Counted from the stretch's first letter, positions 36,804-45,891 are shown. The stretch: DNA of 64,000 bases from Candidatus Marinamargulisbacteria bacterium SCGC AAA071-K20 (GCA_003265975.1 QFBU01000002.1:1-64000); one strand, 5' to 3'. Numbers and translations: made by a program. Notes: generated by a model not told the origin, from the letters alone.

Positions 36804-37079
36804 TTATTTTATTTTGATTTTAAGATCTGCTGCTAGTTTTGCCAGTAATTCTGGATTTTTCTTTTTCATGTAGTTGATGAATTTACGTCGTCTTCCTACA
36901 AGAATTAATAGTCCTCTTCTAGTGTGATGATCTTTTTTGTGATTTTTTAAATGTTCTACAAGATGGTTGATACGTTCTGTTAAAAGTGCAATTTGTACAT
37001 GTGACGATCCAGTGTCAGATACGTGTACTTTAAAGTTTTCAATAATCTCTTTTTTTTCTTTTTCACCTATTAATGCCAT
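36804..37079 (-). CDS. rpsO: 30S ribosomal protein uS15
   Basis: A 91-residue ribosomal protein of normal length, with the family phrases [16 protein letters not shown] and [20 protein letters not shown]. It binds 16S rRNA helix 22 and often represses its own mRNA. AAGGAG precedes the ATG, a hairpin lies in the leader at 37097-37119 and a promoter at 37129-37158. Confidence 0.97.
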   Translation of the reverse strand: MALIGEKEKKEIIENFKVHVSDTGSSHVQIALLTERINHLVEHLKNHKKDHHTRRGLLILVGRRRKFINYMKKKNPELLAKLAADLKIKIK

Positions 37080-37096
37080 GTCTTAATCTCCTTAAT

Positions 37097-37119
37097 ATAT
37101 ACCTCTAGTTAAGGTATAT
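37097..37119 (-). promoter_or_regulatory. Leader hairpin of rpsO, possible S15 autoregulatory site
   Basis: ATATACC and its complement GGTATAT pair across nine bases, between the promoter and the ribosome site of rpsO. S15 mRNAs in several lineages carry regulatory leaders; whether this hairpin does so is untested. Confidence 0.35.
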
Positions 37120-37128
37120 GAGAAAAAT

Positions 37129-37158
37129 ATCCTAGCATATCTCAGCCTAGAGAGGCAA
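37129..37158 (-). promoter_or_regulatory. Candidate sigma-70 promoter of rpsO-pnp
   Basis: On the minus strand TTGCCT (37158-37153), 18 bases, then TAGGAT (37134-37129). The same TAGGAT minus-10 and 18-base spacer occur in front of rpmE. Confidence 0.45.
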
Positions 37159-37218
37159 GAACTTTGTGTTGAGTATATGGACTTTAGTAAGTAGAGGGTG
37201 CTTTATGTAAGTTTACTC

Positions 37219-37247
37219 TTTAAATGTGGGTAGGATTTGGTTATAAT
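37219..37247 (+). promoter_or_regulatory. Sigma-70 promoter of the def-panD-lysA-dacA-panB-cysS run
   Basis: TTTAAA (37219-37224), a 17-base spacer and TATAAT (37242-37247), about 33 bases before the def ATG. It drives a tightly packed six-gene run. Confidence 0.65.
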
Positions 37248-37286
37248 AGTACGCTTAGTTCTTGAGGCTCATTTTGAGAGGAAATT

Positions 37287-37733
37287 ATGGCAATTGTAGA
37301 CATTTTAGAATATCCCCATCCAGTTCTTAGACAGAAGTCTGAGATAGTTACGCAATTTGATGATGGTCTTACGTCATTAATAGTAGATATGTTTGATACG
37401 ATGGATAGTATGAAAGGGATTGGTCTTGCCGCTCCACAAGTTGGGGTTCTTCAGCAAATAATCATAATTTCTTTTGAATCCCAAAGTTTTGAGTTAATTA
37501 ACCCTAAAATTCTAGAGTTTTCTGGAAAACGAGATATTCAGGAAGAAGGTTGTTTAAGTATGCCGGAAGTGCATGTGGATGTTGTAAGACATAACACTAT
37601 AAAAGTTAGAGCGCAAAAAAGGGACGGCAAATCTATAGAGTTTGAATCTGATGGAATGATTGCTAGAATCATACAACATGAAGTAGACCACTTAGATGGG
37701 ATATTAATTACAGATAAAGGTTTACCAAAATAA
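37287..37733 (+). CDS. def: Peptide deformylase
   Basis: A 148-residue metalloenzyme that removes the formyl group from nascent protein N-termini. All three motifs are present: GIGLAAPQVG, EEGCLSMPE with the metal cysteine, and QHEVDHLDG with the metal histidines and catalytic glutamate. GAGAGGAAA precedes the ATG. It heads the plus-strand run. Confidence 0.97.
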   Translation: MAIVDILEYPHPVLRQKSEIVTQFDDGLTSLIVDMFDTMDSMKGIGLAAPQVGVLQQIIIISFESQSFELINPKILEFSGKRDIQEEGCLSMPEVHVDVVRHNTIKVRAQKRDGKSIEFESDGMIARIIQHEVDHLDGILITDKGLPK

Positions 37734-37751
37734 AGCACTTAGGAGATAAGC

Positions 37752-38081
37752 ATGTTAATAACTTTATTAAAGTCAAAAATTACATACGCTACCATTGATG
37801 ATAGTAATCTTTATTATGAGGGTAGTGTGACCATAGATAAAGATATTATGGAAAAAGTGAATATTAAGGTTAACGAAGAAGTTCAAATTTTAAATATCAA
37901 TAACGGAGAACGTTTTACAACTTATTGTATTTGTGGAGAACGTGGTTCAAAAAAGTTTGTTTTGAATGGTCCGGCTGCTAGACGAGGGTGCCATGGCGAC
38001 CAAATTATGATTTTAAGCTTCGCTCAAATTGACCCTGAAAAAGAGAGTTTAGAGCCTATAGTTCTTGATATGAGAAAGTAG
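37752..38081 (+). CDS. panD: Aspartate 1-decarboxylase proenzyme
   Basis: A 109-residue pyruvoyl enzyme that makes beta-alanine for pantothenate. The self-cleavage site is the Gly-Ser bond in YYEGSVTID, and LNGPAARRGCHGDQ carries the conserved substrate region. An AGGAGATAAGC ribosome site precedes the ATG. It works with PanB encoded 2 kb downstream in the same run; panC is not in the window. Confidence 0.95.
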   Translation: MLITLLKSKITYATIDDSNLYYEGSVTIDKDIMEKVNIKVNEEVQILNINNGERFTTYCICGERGSKKFVLNGPAARRGCHGDQIMILSFAQIDPEKESLEPIVLDMRK

Positions 38082-38090
38082 TTTTTTTGC

Positions 38091-39380
38091 ATGTCTATTT
38101 ATCCCAACTTATTTAAGCTTAATTCTAATAACAAGTATACAGTTGGTGACGTTTCAATTGAGTCATTAGTTTTGGAGTATGGAAGTCCCTTATATATTTT
38201 AGATCATCAAACAATTGCTTCAAACGTTGCTTCTTATCGTGATGCATTAGCTGAACATTGTCCTAACAGCAGATTAATTTATGCCGGGAAAGCTAATTTA
38301 ACAGTTGGGTTAGTGAATTTGCTTTCTGATATGGGAATGGGGCTTGATGTTGTTTCTGGGGGAGAATTACATACGGCTCTTCAATCTAAAATTGATCCTA
38401 AAAATATTTATTTTCACGGTAATAATAAATCTGAACTTGAATTAGAAATGGCCATCAAGCATCAGATATACATTATTGTAGATAATATTACTGAATTAAA
38501 TAGAATATTTAATATTTCTCAAAAAGAGAATAAACATGTCAATATTTTGGTTAGAGTTAAACCAGGGATAGAGGCTCATACTCATGAGTATATAAAGACA
38601 GGACAAGAGGATTCTAAGTTTGGTGTTGGTATTGAAGAGTTCTATTCAATGGTAGCTAAAATAGCCAGAGAAAAATTGGTGGATTTAGTGGGTATTCACA
38701 GTCACATTGGGTCACAAATATTCCAGACTACTCCCTTTTTAGATCTTGTTGATATTCATTGTTCAATAATTAAAAAAGTGAAAGATGATCATGGGATAGA
38801 TTTAAAAATCAGCAATATTGGTGGCGGTATTGGAATTCGCTATACTGAGGATGATGCCCCTCCAGAAATCTCAAAATTTATAGAATCAGTTTCTAAGCAG
38901 CTTAAGATGAAGTCTGCAGAGCTGGGGATTGCTGAGCCTACGTTATTATTAGAACCTGGCCGATCAATTATAGGGAATGCTGGCATGACAGTATATAAAA
39001 TTGGAACAATTAAAAAAGTAACTGACGATAGAACATATCTTTTTGTAGATGGTGGGATGGCGGATAATCCTAGACCTATGATGTATCAGGCTTTACATAC
39101 CTTTGGCTTGTCTTATAGATCGGATCGTCCAAAACAAAAATATGTAATAGCTGGTAAATATTGTGAATCTGGAGATATTTTAGCTGAAGATGTAGAACTT
39201 AGTGAGCCTAAAGTAGATGATTTATTGATGGTTTTTGGTACAGGGGCTTATAACTATTCTATGGCTTCTAATTATAATCGATCCTGTAAGCCAGCGGTTG
39301 TCTTAGTAAAAGACGGGGCTACAAAATTGTTAGTTGAAAGAGAAACTTTTGGTGATGTAATCGCGCGAGATATAGTGTAG
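38091..39380 (+). CDS. lysA: Diaminopimelate decarboxylase
   Basis: A fold-type III PLP enzyme of 429 residues that makes lysine from meso-DAP. The PLP lysine is in LIYAGKANLT, the phosphate loop is in NIGGGIGIRY, EPGRSIIGNAG follows, and the catalytic CESGDILAED and the GTGAYNYSMASNYN end-motif are complete. It starts nine bases after panD. Its presence agrees with a DAP-type peptidoglycan. Confidence 0.97.
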   Translation: MSIYPNLFKLNSNNKYTVGDVSIESLVLEYGSPLYILDHQTIASNVASYRDALAEHCPNSRLIYAGKANLTVGLVNLLSDMGMGLDVVSGGELHTALQSKIDPKNIYFHGNNKSELELEMAIKHQIYIIVDNITELNRIFNISQKENKHVNILVRVKPGIEAHTHEYIKTGQEDSKFGVGIEEFYSMVAKIAREKLVDLVGIHSHIGSQIFQTTPFLDLVDIHCSIIKKVKDDHGIDLKISNIGGGIGIRYTEDDAPPEISKFIESVSKQLKMKSAELGIAEPTLLLEPGRSIIGNAGMTVYKIGTIKKVTDDRTYLFVDGGMADNPRPMMYQALHTFGLSYRSDRPKQKYVIAGKYCESGDILAEDVELSEPKVDDLLMVFGTGAYNYSMASNYNRSCKPAVVLVKDGATKLLVERETFGDVIARDIV

Positions 39381-40171
39381 TGGAACTAACTTTTGGTATT
39401 GTAAAAATATTATACTTAAGACTTAGTTTGGTGGTTGATTTTGTCTGTGTATATTTTTTGGTCTATCGCATATTGTCGTGGTTAAAACAAAATCAAACTT
39501 ATAATGTAATTAAGGGGTTTGTTTTAATTTTTCTTTTCTTTTTGTTTAGTTATTTACTCAAACTTACCACAATTTCTTGGGTACTGGATAAGTTTACTAC
39601 TGTTTTTATTATTTTAATTATTATTGTCTTTCAGCCTGAATTACGCCGATTCTTAGAACGGCTAGGGAGTTCAGGTTTGTTTTTATCTTCTTTACAAGCG
39701 GAAACCCAGAATGTGGCTGTGGTTAAACATATTGTAAGGGCTGTCGAAAATTTATCTAAAGAACATATCGGCGCCATTATAGCTATTGAGCAAGCTACTA
39801 ATTTAGATGAATATATTTCTACAGGGATTCTTATCAATGGAGAAATGTCCTCAGACTTGCTTTCTACTTTATTTTGGAAGGGCGTTCCCACTCATGATGG
39901 CGCTGTTATTATTAGGAAGAGTAGAGTTGAGGCAGCTGGATGTTTTCTACCCTTAACTAAGCAAACGTTTTCAGATCGACGATTAGGTACGCGGCACCGG
40001 GCTTGTTTAGGACTTTCTGAAGTGAGTGACGCTATTATAATTGTTATTTCAGAAGAAAATGGTGTGATTTCACTTGTGGAAAGAGGGTCTATTACTAGGT
40101 ACCTTAATCGGGAAGCTTTAGAAACTAGATTATTTAATTTATATAAAGAAGAGAGCCCGAAAGCTAATTAA
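39380..40171 (+). CDS. dacA: Diadenylate cyclase (c-di-AMP synthase, CdaA/DacA type)
   Basis: In this 263-residue protein, three N-terminal membrane helices (about 10-80) are followed by a DAC domain. The catalytic motifs are THDGAVII and LGTRHRACLGLSE. CdaA makes c-di-AMP, which controls potassium and osmolyte uptake and envelope stress. The start is GTG at 39380, sharing one base with the lysA stop, so translation is coupled. No ybbR or glmM follows, unlike the arrangement in many Firmicutes; panB is next. Confidence 0.93.
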   Translation: MELTFGIVKILYLRLSLVVDFVCVYFLVYRILSWLKQNQTYNVIKGFVLIFLFFLFSYLLKLTTISWVLDKFTTVFIILIIIVFQPELRRFLERLGSSGLFLSSLQAETQNVAVVKHIVRAVENLSKEHIGAIIAIEQATNLDEYISTGILINGEMSSDLLSTLFWKGVPTHDGAVIIRKSRVEAAGCFLPLTKQTFSDRRLGTRHRACLGLSEVSDAIIIVISEENGVISLVERGSITRYLNREALETRLFNLYKEESPKAN

Positions 40172-40176
40172 GTAGT

Positions 40177-40977
40177 ATGAAAAAAAATATTTATCCCTCC
40201 TCAATGATTGATAAGAAACGTGCAAACGAAAAGTTTGTTATTTTAACAGCCTATGATTGTTTAACCGCTCAATTGCTAGAAAAATCAGGTGTTGAGTATA
40301 TTTTAGTTGGAGATTCTCTTGGTAATATGTTTGCAGGATACGATAACACGCTACCGGTTACCGTAGAGCAGATGATTTATCACGGAAAAGCTGTATGTGC
40401 AGGAACTGAAGAGGCATTAGTGATTATGGATATGCCGTATATGAGTTATCAAGTGTCTAATGAAGATGCCATTTTAAATGCAGGTCGTCTTATTAAAGAA
40501 GCGGGCGGGAAAGCTGTAAAAATTGAAGTTAATCCGAATCAGATAGACAGGGTAAAAGCGGTTGTTGATTCTGGAATTGAAGTGATAGGTCATATTGGAC
40601 TTACTCCTCAAACCGTATATCAATTAGGTGGGTATGGATTACAAGGAAAAGATCAAGAAGTATCCGACAAGCTTTCTCAATTGGCTTTAGCCTTAGAAAA
40701 AGCGGGATGTTTTTCGGTGTTGTTTGAAAAAATTCCTTCAGCCTTAGCTGCTAAATTAACGTCGGAGTTAACTATTCCAACTCTTGGTATAGGCGCAGGC
40801 GTAGACTGTGATGGCCAAATATTGGTGACTCAAGATGTTCTTGGGGCAACAGAAGGAAAGCCTTTAAAGTTTGTAAAACAATATGCCTCAGTTTTTGATG
40901 CGTCTAAAAAAGCACTTGAATATTTTATTGAAGACGTTAAAACATCACAATTTCCTGGAGAAGCGCACTCCTTTTAG
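40177..40977 (+). CDS. panB: 3-methyl-2-oxobutanoate hydroxymethyltransferase
   Basis: A 266-residue TIM-barrel enzyme that makes ketopantoate. The phrases LTAYDCLTAQLLEKSGVEYILVGDSLGN, KIEVN, GHIGLTPQ and IGIGAGVDCDGQILVTQD-like GIGAGVDCDGQILV are all present. It lies five bases after dacA. Together with panD it supplies two branches of pantothenate and CoA synthesis. Confidence 0.97.
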   Translation: MKKNIYPSSMIDKKRANEKFVILTAYDCLTAQLLEKSGVEYILVGDSLGNMFAGYDNTLPVTVEQMIYHGKAVCAGTEEALVIMDMPYMSYQVSNEDAILNAGRLIKEAGGKAVKIEVNPNQIDRVKAVVDSGIEVIGHIGLTPQTVYQLGGYGLQGKDQEVSDKLSQLALALEKAGCFSVLFEKIPSALAAKLTSELTIPTLGIGAGVDCDGQILVTQDVLGATEGKPLKFVKQYASVFDASKKALEYFIEDVKTSQFPGEAHSF

Positions 40978-40981
40978 CATT

Positions 40982-42340
40982 ATGGAACACATAAAGATTT
41001 ACAACACATTAAGTAAACAAAAAGAAATTTTTTCGCCGATAAATGAAAATAGTGTGAGTTTTTATTTGTGTGGGGTGACTGTATATGATGATTGTCATAT
41101 TGGCCATGCTCGTGCGTATGTGTCTTTTGATGTTGTTAGACGGTTTCTTGAGTATTCGAATTATGATGTGACTTTTGTCCAGAATTTTACTGATGTTGAT
41201 GACAAAATAATTAAACGAGCGAATGAGCTCAAGATTTCTAGTGATGAGCTTACTCAAAAGTATATTCAACATTATTATAGAGATATGGACAAATTGGGTG
41301 TTAAAAGAGCTCATAAATATCCAAGGGCAACTAAATACATTGGGGAAATGATAAAGTTGATATCGACCCTTATTCAAAAAGAGATTGCCTATGAACTTCA
41401 TGGGGATGTTTGTTTTTCTATTGATAAATTTCCAGACTATGGAAAACTTTCAAAAAAAGTACTTGAGGATTTAGAGTCTGGGACTAGGGTTGAAGTGGAT
41501 CAAGAAAAGAGAAACCCTCTTGATTTTGTCCTTTGGAAAAAAGCCAAACCTGAAGAACCTTCTTGGGATAGTCCTTGGGGAAAAGGTCGTCCGGGGTGGC
41601 ATATAGAATGTTCGGCGATGGCTATTAAAGAGCTAGGGCCGTCAATTGACATTCATGCTGGTGGGATTGATTTGATTTTTCCTCATCATGAAAATGAAAT
41701 AGCTCAGTCGGAGTCTTGTACAGGAAAGCCATTTTCGAAGTATTGGATGCATAATGGGTTTGTGAATATTAAAAATCAAAAAATGTCTAAATCTTTAGGT
41801 AATTTTATTACGCTTCAAGAAATACTCACGCAATATCCTGGAGAGGTTTTGAGGTTCTACCTAATAAAGTCACACTATCGTTCGATGTTGAATTTTTCTC
41901 CTGATGGGATTGATGAATCAAAGCAAGCATTACAACGTTTACATCAAACACTTAAAACTGTTACAAACCTTGATATTCCAAAAGATAAAGTTGAGGAGTT
42001 TGCACGACTAGAGACACGGTTTATTGAAGCTATGAAAGATGATTTTAATACCCCCGAAGCGATAGGTGTTCTTTTTGATTTAAATAAATTAATAAACAGT
42101 TCTAAGGCGGGCGTTGGATTGTTGAGAAAACTTGGAGGAATTTTAGGATTATTTTATGACGATGTGATTGATGATGATATTGAAATGACTGAAGAGCTTC
42201 AACTTTTATTAGAGAAACGAAATAAAGCTAAACAAGAAAAAGATTTTAAAACTTCTGATGAAGTTAGAGATTTTTTATTGACTGAATACCAACTAAAAAT
42301 TGAAGACACTCGCGAAGGTGTTCGTCTTAGACGAGCATAG
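40982..42340 (+). CDS. cysS: Cysteinyl-tRNA synthetase
   Basis: A class I synthetase of 452 residues. The zinc cysteine is in FYLCGVTVYD, the HIGH motif is GHARAYVSFD, the other zinc ligands are in WHIECSAMA and HHENEIAQSE, and the KMSKS loop is KMSKSLGNF. I start at the ATG at 40982, where the normal N-terminus (IKIYNTLSKQKE) begins; an upstream in-frame start would lie inside panB and add residues unlike the family. No strong ribosome site is seen, so coupling to panB is likely. Confidence 0.96.
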   Translation: MEHIKIYNTLSKQKEIFSPINENSVSFYLCGVTVYDDCHIGHARAYVSFDVVRRFLEYSNYDVTFVQNFTDVDDKIIKRANELKISSDELTQKYIQHYYRDMDKLGVKRAHKYPRATKYIGEMIKLISTLIQKEIAYELHGDVCFSIDKFPDYGKLSKKVLEDLESGTRVEVDQEKRNPLDFVLWKKAKPEEPSWDSPWGKGRPGWHIECSAMAIKELGPSIDIHAGGIDLIFPHHENEIAQSESCTGKPFSKYWMHNGFVNIKNQKMSKSLGNFITLQEILTQYPGEVLRFYLIKSHYRSMLNFSPDGIDESKQALQRLHQTLKTVTNLDIPKDKVEEFARLETRFIEAMKDDFNTPEAIGVLFDLNKLINSSKAGVGLLRKLGGILGLFYDDVIDDDIEMTEELQLLLEKRNKAKQEKDFKTSDEVRDFLLTEYQLKIEDTREGVRLRRA

Positions 42341-42342
42341 AT

Positions 42343-43632
42343 TTAGTTCTCTTCAAGCCTTACTCTAATAACGCTACTTACTTCTTTAACTTCCTTTGAG
42401 TCTTTTAAATAAGAAATTGCTGTATTCAAGTCTTTTTCTTTTGTCATATGAGTGACAATGACTAAAGAGGCTAGATTATCTTTTGTTTCTTTTTGTAAGA
42501 TCTTTAAAATACTAATATTGTTGGCACCTAAAGTTCCTGAAATCTTTTCGAGTACGTTTGAACTATCTTCTACTTCTAATCTAATAAAAAATTGTGAGCT
42601 TGTGTCTTCGACTGGAATTAGTTCAACTTTGTTAAGATTTGTCTCTAAATTACGTCTAGATGTTTTATTCGTCGAATCAAAAGCGATGTCTATAATATCT
42701 GAAATTACTGCAGATCCAGTTGGCGATCCACCGGCACCTTTGCCTGTTAACATCGATTCACCTACTGCATTTCCTGTAATATAGACCGCATTGAATTCAT
42801 TTTTTATCCCGCTTAATAAATGACTCTTCGGAATCATGGTGGGGTGTACTTTGAAACTCATTTTTCCGTTATCAAATCGCTTTCCAATGGCTAATAATTT
42901 TATACAGTAATCTAACTCTTCTGCGTACTTGATATCTTTTAAGCTTATATTTTCTATTCCTTCGTAGTAAAGATCTTCGAGTTGGATGTCTACTTTAAAG
43001 GCTACAGCGGCAAGTATTACAAGTTTGTGAGCGGCGTCTGTCCCTGCTACATCCATTGTAGGATCTGCTTCGGCGAGCCCTAGTTCTTGGGCTTTTTTAA
43101 GGACGTCTTTAAACTCTGCTTGGTTTTCTTCAATTTTGGTTAGAATGTAGTTAGTCGTTCCGTTTAATATGCCATAGAGTGACTGAATTTTATTGGCAGA
43201 GTATCCTACTTTTAAAGATCTAATGATGGGAATTCCTCCCGCTACTGCGGCTTCAAAATAAATATCCACGTTGTTTTCTTTTGCTAATTTAAAGAATGTA
43301 CTTTTATGTTTTGAAACGACTTCTTTATTAGCTGTTACAACAAATTTACCGTGTTCTAAAGATTTGCAAATATAGTCGTATGCGGGATCAATTCCACCTA
43401 TAAGCTCTACAATGATACTAATTTCGTCGTCATTTATAAGGTCGTCAAAATTTGTTGTTAATTTAGTTCCTGGTTTAACTAAGGGGGTGTATTTTTCAAT
43501 ATTTCTAATTAGTACTGTTTTAATTCGAATTTTTTGACCAATTCTTTCTTCTAGAAGCGCTTGGTTTTCAGAGATGATGTCTTGAACACCTTTTCCTACA
43601 TTTCCTAAGCCAATTAAACCTATATTTATCAT
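42343..43632 (-). CDS. hom: Homoserine dehydrogenase
   Basis: A 429-residue enzyme that reduces aspartate semialdehyde to homoserine. The NAD(P) loop is GLIGLGNVGKGV, the catalytic region is VTANKEVVSKHK and GILNGTTNYIL, and a C-terminal ACT domain (about 350-429) suggests feedback control by threonine. I start at the ATG at 43632 with AAAGGAAC upstream; a longer reading frame lacks a ribosome site. It converges with cysS and supplies the substrate of the ApgM-like kinase and ThrC near the window start. Confidence 0.96.
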   Translation of the reverse strand: MINIGLIGLGNVGKGVQDIISENQALLEERIGQKIRIKTVLIRNIEKYTPLVKPGTKLTTNFDDLINDDEISIIVELIGGIDPAYDYICKSLEHGKFVVTANKEVVSKHKSTFFKLAKENNVDIYFEAAVAGGIPIIRSLKVGYSANKIQSLYGILNGTTNYILTKIEENQAEFKDVLKKAQELGLAEADPTMDVAGTDAAHKLVILAAVAFKVDIQLEDLYYEGIENISLKDIKYAEELDYCIKLLAIGKRFDNGKMSFKVHPTMIPKSHLLSGIKNEFNAVYITGNAVGESMLTGKGAGGSPTGSAVISDIIDIAFDSTNKTSRRNLETNLNKVELIPVEDTSSQFFIRLEVEDSSNVLEKISGTLGANNISILKILQKETKDNLASLVIVTHMTKEKDLNTAISYLKDSKEVKEVSSVIRVRLEEN

Positions 43633-43657
43633 GTTTGTTCCTTTTACATTGTAGTGT

Positions 43658-43675
43658 GGAACTTTTAATAGTTCC
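43658..43675. promoter_or_regulatory. Small inverted repeat between hom and the FGGY-like gene
   Basis: GGAACT and AGTTCC flank six bases in the 94-base gap between divergent genes. It may be an operator, but nothing links it to a regulator. Confidence 0.25.
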
Positions 43676-43726
43676 GGAGTAGTAAATTTTACCAAGTAAA
43701 GTACAATGGTTAAAGGTAAATAGAAA

Positions 43727-45178
43727 ATGAGTAAGAAAAAAAATATTTGTTTATTATCGTTAAATAGAGAGCATAGTGCCGTTTATTTGATGGACAAAAA
43801 AGGTGATATTGTAGGGGAAGCCGTACAAACCTTAAGTCCTACAAACGAGAATGGTTACATTGAGTATGACCCTTTGGAAATTGTGTATAGTGTTCGATCA
43901 TGTTTTCATCAACTCTTTCAAAAATTTAAATTAACTAAAGACAATGTTGAGGCTATTAGTATTGTTAGCTCTAGTTACGCAGTTATGGGATGGAGCAAAA
44001 AAAGTAGTATGGCATTGTCGCCTGCTATTTCTACCAAATGTAAGCGAGCCTATTTATGTAAAACCTTATTAAGTTCAAAAGGGCAACGCCAAATAGTATA
44101 TGAAAAAACGGGGCTCCACCCTCAAGACTCTTCTAGATTGTCTTTAATGAATTGGTTAAGTCATCATAATACCGATATTAAAGAAGCTCAAAAAAATGGA
44201 GATTTAGCGCTAGCCCCAGTTGAGTCTTGGGTCTTATGGAATTTGACCGGATTAAAAGAAATTGAAATTGATGACACCAACGCCTCTCAAACTATGTTTT
44301 ATAATATTTATGATAGATGTTGGGATGATTATATCTGTAGAGACTTTGAAATTGATAGTTCAGTGTTACCCACTGTAAAACCAGCTGATAGTATATTTGG
44401 CTCTACAAACGGATTTCTTCCTGTTCCAGATGGCATTCCTATTTGCGGGATGCTTCATCGTATTCATAGTCGCTTACTTTCTTCGATGGATACTCAGTTT
44501 AGAACGGCTCATGTCTTTTTGAACTCCCAAAAATTTTCTTTGGTAGTTAATATTGGCCAAGACTTTACAACTGCTCACCCTGATTTGAAAACTCTTATTG
44601 TACCTACTAGCTCGCAAATTCGTTTTGCGCTTGACGCTGTTATAGATTTTCCAAGGATACCTTCGCTTATGAGTTCAACAGAATTTGAAGATATTTCTCC
44701 TGAAATCTTTGAGAGACTTGCCCAATCAGAGTCTCTTTTATTGTTTCCATCTAAGACTAAGAATAATAAAGATGGCTCACCGATGGTTCATTTGTTTAAT
44801 ATGTCAGACGATATTTCTGAAGAGGTATTGTTTAGAGCTTATTATAAAAGCTTGGTGTTTCAGGTAAAATATTTTATTAATCATTTTGAACAACTTACAG
44901 GTATTTCTTTAAAAGAAATTACTATTTCTGGGCGACTTTCTAGAAATGAGCTCCTTCGGCAATTTTTGTCAGATATACTTCAAACCCCTGTAAAACGACT
45001 TTACGAAAGTCATACTTATTTAAGAGGGGTATTCTTTTTAGTGGCAAAAAGGCTTGGGTTTTTACCTGAATCACAATTGAATAAAAAATCTGTTTTCAAG
45101 CAACATATTCCTAATATGGACCCGATAAGTAGTTATGCTCAATACAACCAATGGTTGCAAGTATTTGATAAAATTTGA
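43727..45178 (+). CDS. Glycerol-kinase-like FGGY protein lacking catalytic residues
   Basis: A 483-residue protein aligned by eye with GlpK along most of its length: GYIEYDPLEI, TGLHPQDSSRLSLMNW, ESWVLWNLTG and DDTNASQTMFYNIYDRCWDD. The key catalytic motifs are changed. The N-terminal DxGTxS phosphate loop is replaced (LSLNREHS), NQRE is absent (SIVSSSYAV), and the GDQ motif with the catalytic aspartate reads GMLHRIHSR at 241-249. The frame is open and intact, so this is likely a pseudo-kinase with a binding or regulatory role rather than a decayed gene. It is followed by tsaB after 23 bases. No glycerol genes neighbour it. Confidence 0.8.
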   Translation: MSKKKNICLLSLNREHSAVYLMDKKGDIVGEAVQTLSPTNENGYIEYDPLEIVYSVRSCFHQLFQKFKLTKDNVEAISIVSSSYAVMGWSKKSSMALSPAISTKCKRAYLCKTLLSSKGQRQIVYEKTGLHPQDSSRLSLMNWLSHHNTDIKEAQKNGDLALAPVESWVLWNLTGLKEIEIDDTNASQTMFYNIYDRCWDDYICRDFEIDSSVLPTVKPADSIFGSTNGFLPVPDGIPICGMLHRIHSRLLSSMDTQFRTAHVFLNSQKFSLVVNIGQDFTTAHPDLKTLIVPTSSQIRFALDAVIDFPRIPSLMSSTEFEDISPEIFERLAQSESLLLFPSKTKNNKDGSPMVHLFNMSDDISEEVLFRAYYKSLVFQVKYFINHFEQLTGISLKEITISGRLSRNELLRQFLSDILQTPVKRLYESHTYLRGVFFLVAKRLGFLPESQLNKKSVFKQHIPNMDPISSYAQYNQWLQVFDKI

Positions 45179-45194
45179 CTTAATCCCCTATAAT
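45165..45194 (+). promoter_or_regulatory. Promoter directly before tsaB, near-leaderless geometry
   Basis: TTGATA (45165-45170), 18 bases, then TATAAT (45189-45194). Only seven bases separate the minus-10 from the tsaB ATG, so transcription would begin at or next to the start codon. Confidence 0.45.
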
Positions 45195-45201
45195 AATAGG
45201 T

Positions 45202-45843
45202 ATGGAATTAGGAGTAAATTTAGCTGTTGAAGATTTTTCGATAGCCTTAACTGAAGAAGGCAGTCATGTGGCTAGCATGTCTTTAGCTAAGGCCTACTTA
45301 TTTTCTGAAAACCTTATGCATTATATAGACTTACTTTGTACCAATGTTGGGAAATCTTATACAGATATAAAGGCTATTGGTGTTGTAAATGGTCCTGGGT
45401 CTTATACAGGCTTAAGGCTTTCGGTTGCGCAATGTAAAACGATAGCAAGTATTTTGAACTGTCCCCTTTATGGTATTGATACCTTTGACGTGATCTTGGA
45501 TCAGGCCCCAAAATTAACTTCATTAATTGCCGTGATTATTCCTGCACGTAAGCGAGAAGTAAATCTTAAATTAGCAAAAACTATTGATTGCCCAGAATGG
45601 TTAACAGATGAGTTTATGTCTGTGAAATATGACAAGTTAGAGCAGTTTTTTTTAGATTTTTCTGAGCCTATAACTGTTGTTGGGGCATTGGATGGGATTG
45701 ACTCTATTTCAGGCAAACATACCTTGTTACCAGCGTCTGTTTCGGCCGAATTTGTTTCTAAGCGTGCTTATAGATATTTAGAGCAGGGTGAAAAAGGCAA
45801 CTACTTAAAGGTTCTTCCTAAATACTCTCACCAGGCCGTTTAA
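45202..45843 (+). CDS. tsaB: tRNA threonylcarbamoyladenosine biosynthesis protein TsaB
   Basis: A 213-residue ASKHA-fold protein with the family signature VNGPGSYTGLRLSVAQCKT and a short C-terminal half. TsaB supports TsaD in making t6A37 on ANN-decoding tRNAs. TsaD, TsaC and TsaE are not in the window. The N-terminal DTS-type motif common in TsaB reads VNLAVED here, a known kind of drift. There is no clear Shine-Dalgarno site. Confidence 0.88.
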   Translation: MELGVNLAVEDFSIALTEEGSHVASMSLAKAYLFSENLMHYIDLLCTNVGKSYTDIKAIGVVNGPGSYTGLRLSVAQCKTIASILNCPLYGIDTFDVILDQAPKLTSLIAVIIPARKREVNLKLAKTIDCPEWLTDEFMSVKYDKLEQFFLDFSEPITVVGALDGIDSISGKHTLLPASVSAEFVSKRAYRYLEQGEKGNYLKVLPKYSHQAV

Positions 45844-45891
45844 AGCGTGTCTCAAAAGTACCAATTTTGTAACATTGACAAGACGTTTTAA

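Noticed and set aside
40883..40981. Longer N-terminus for cysS starting inside panB.
   Set aside because: The added residues do not resemble any cysteinyl-tRNA synthetase; the family N-terminus begins at the ATG at 40982.
43633..43695. Extended start for hom.
   Set aside because: No ribosome site for the longer form, whereas AAAGGAAC lies directly before the ATG at 43632.
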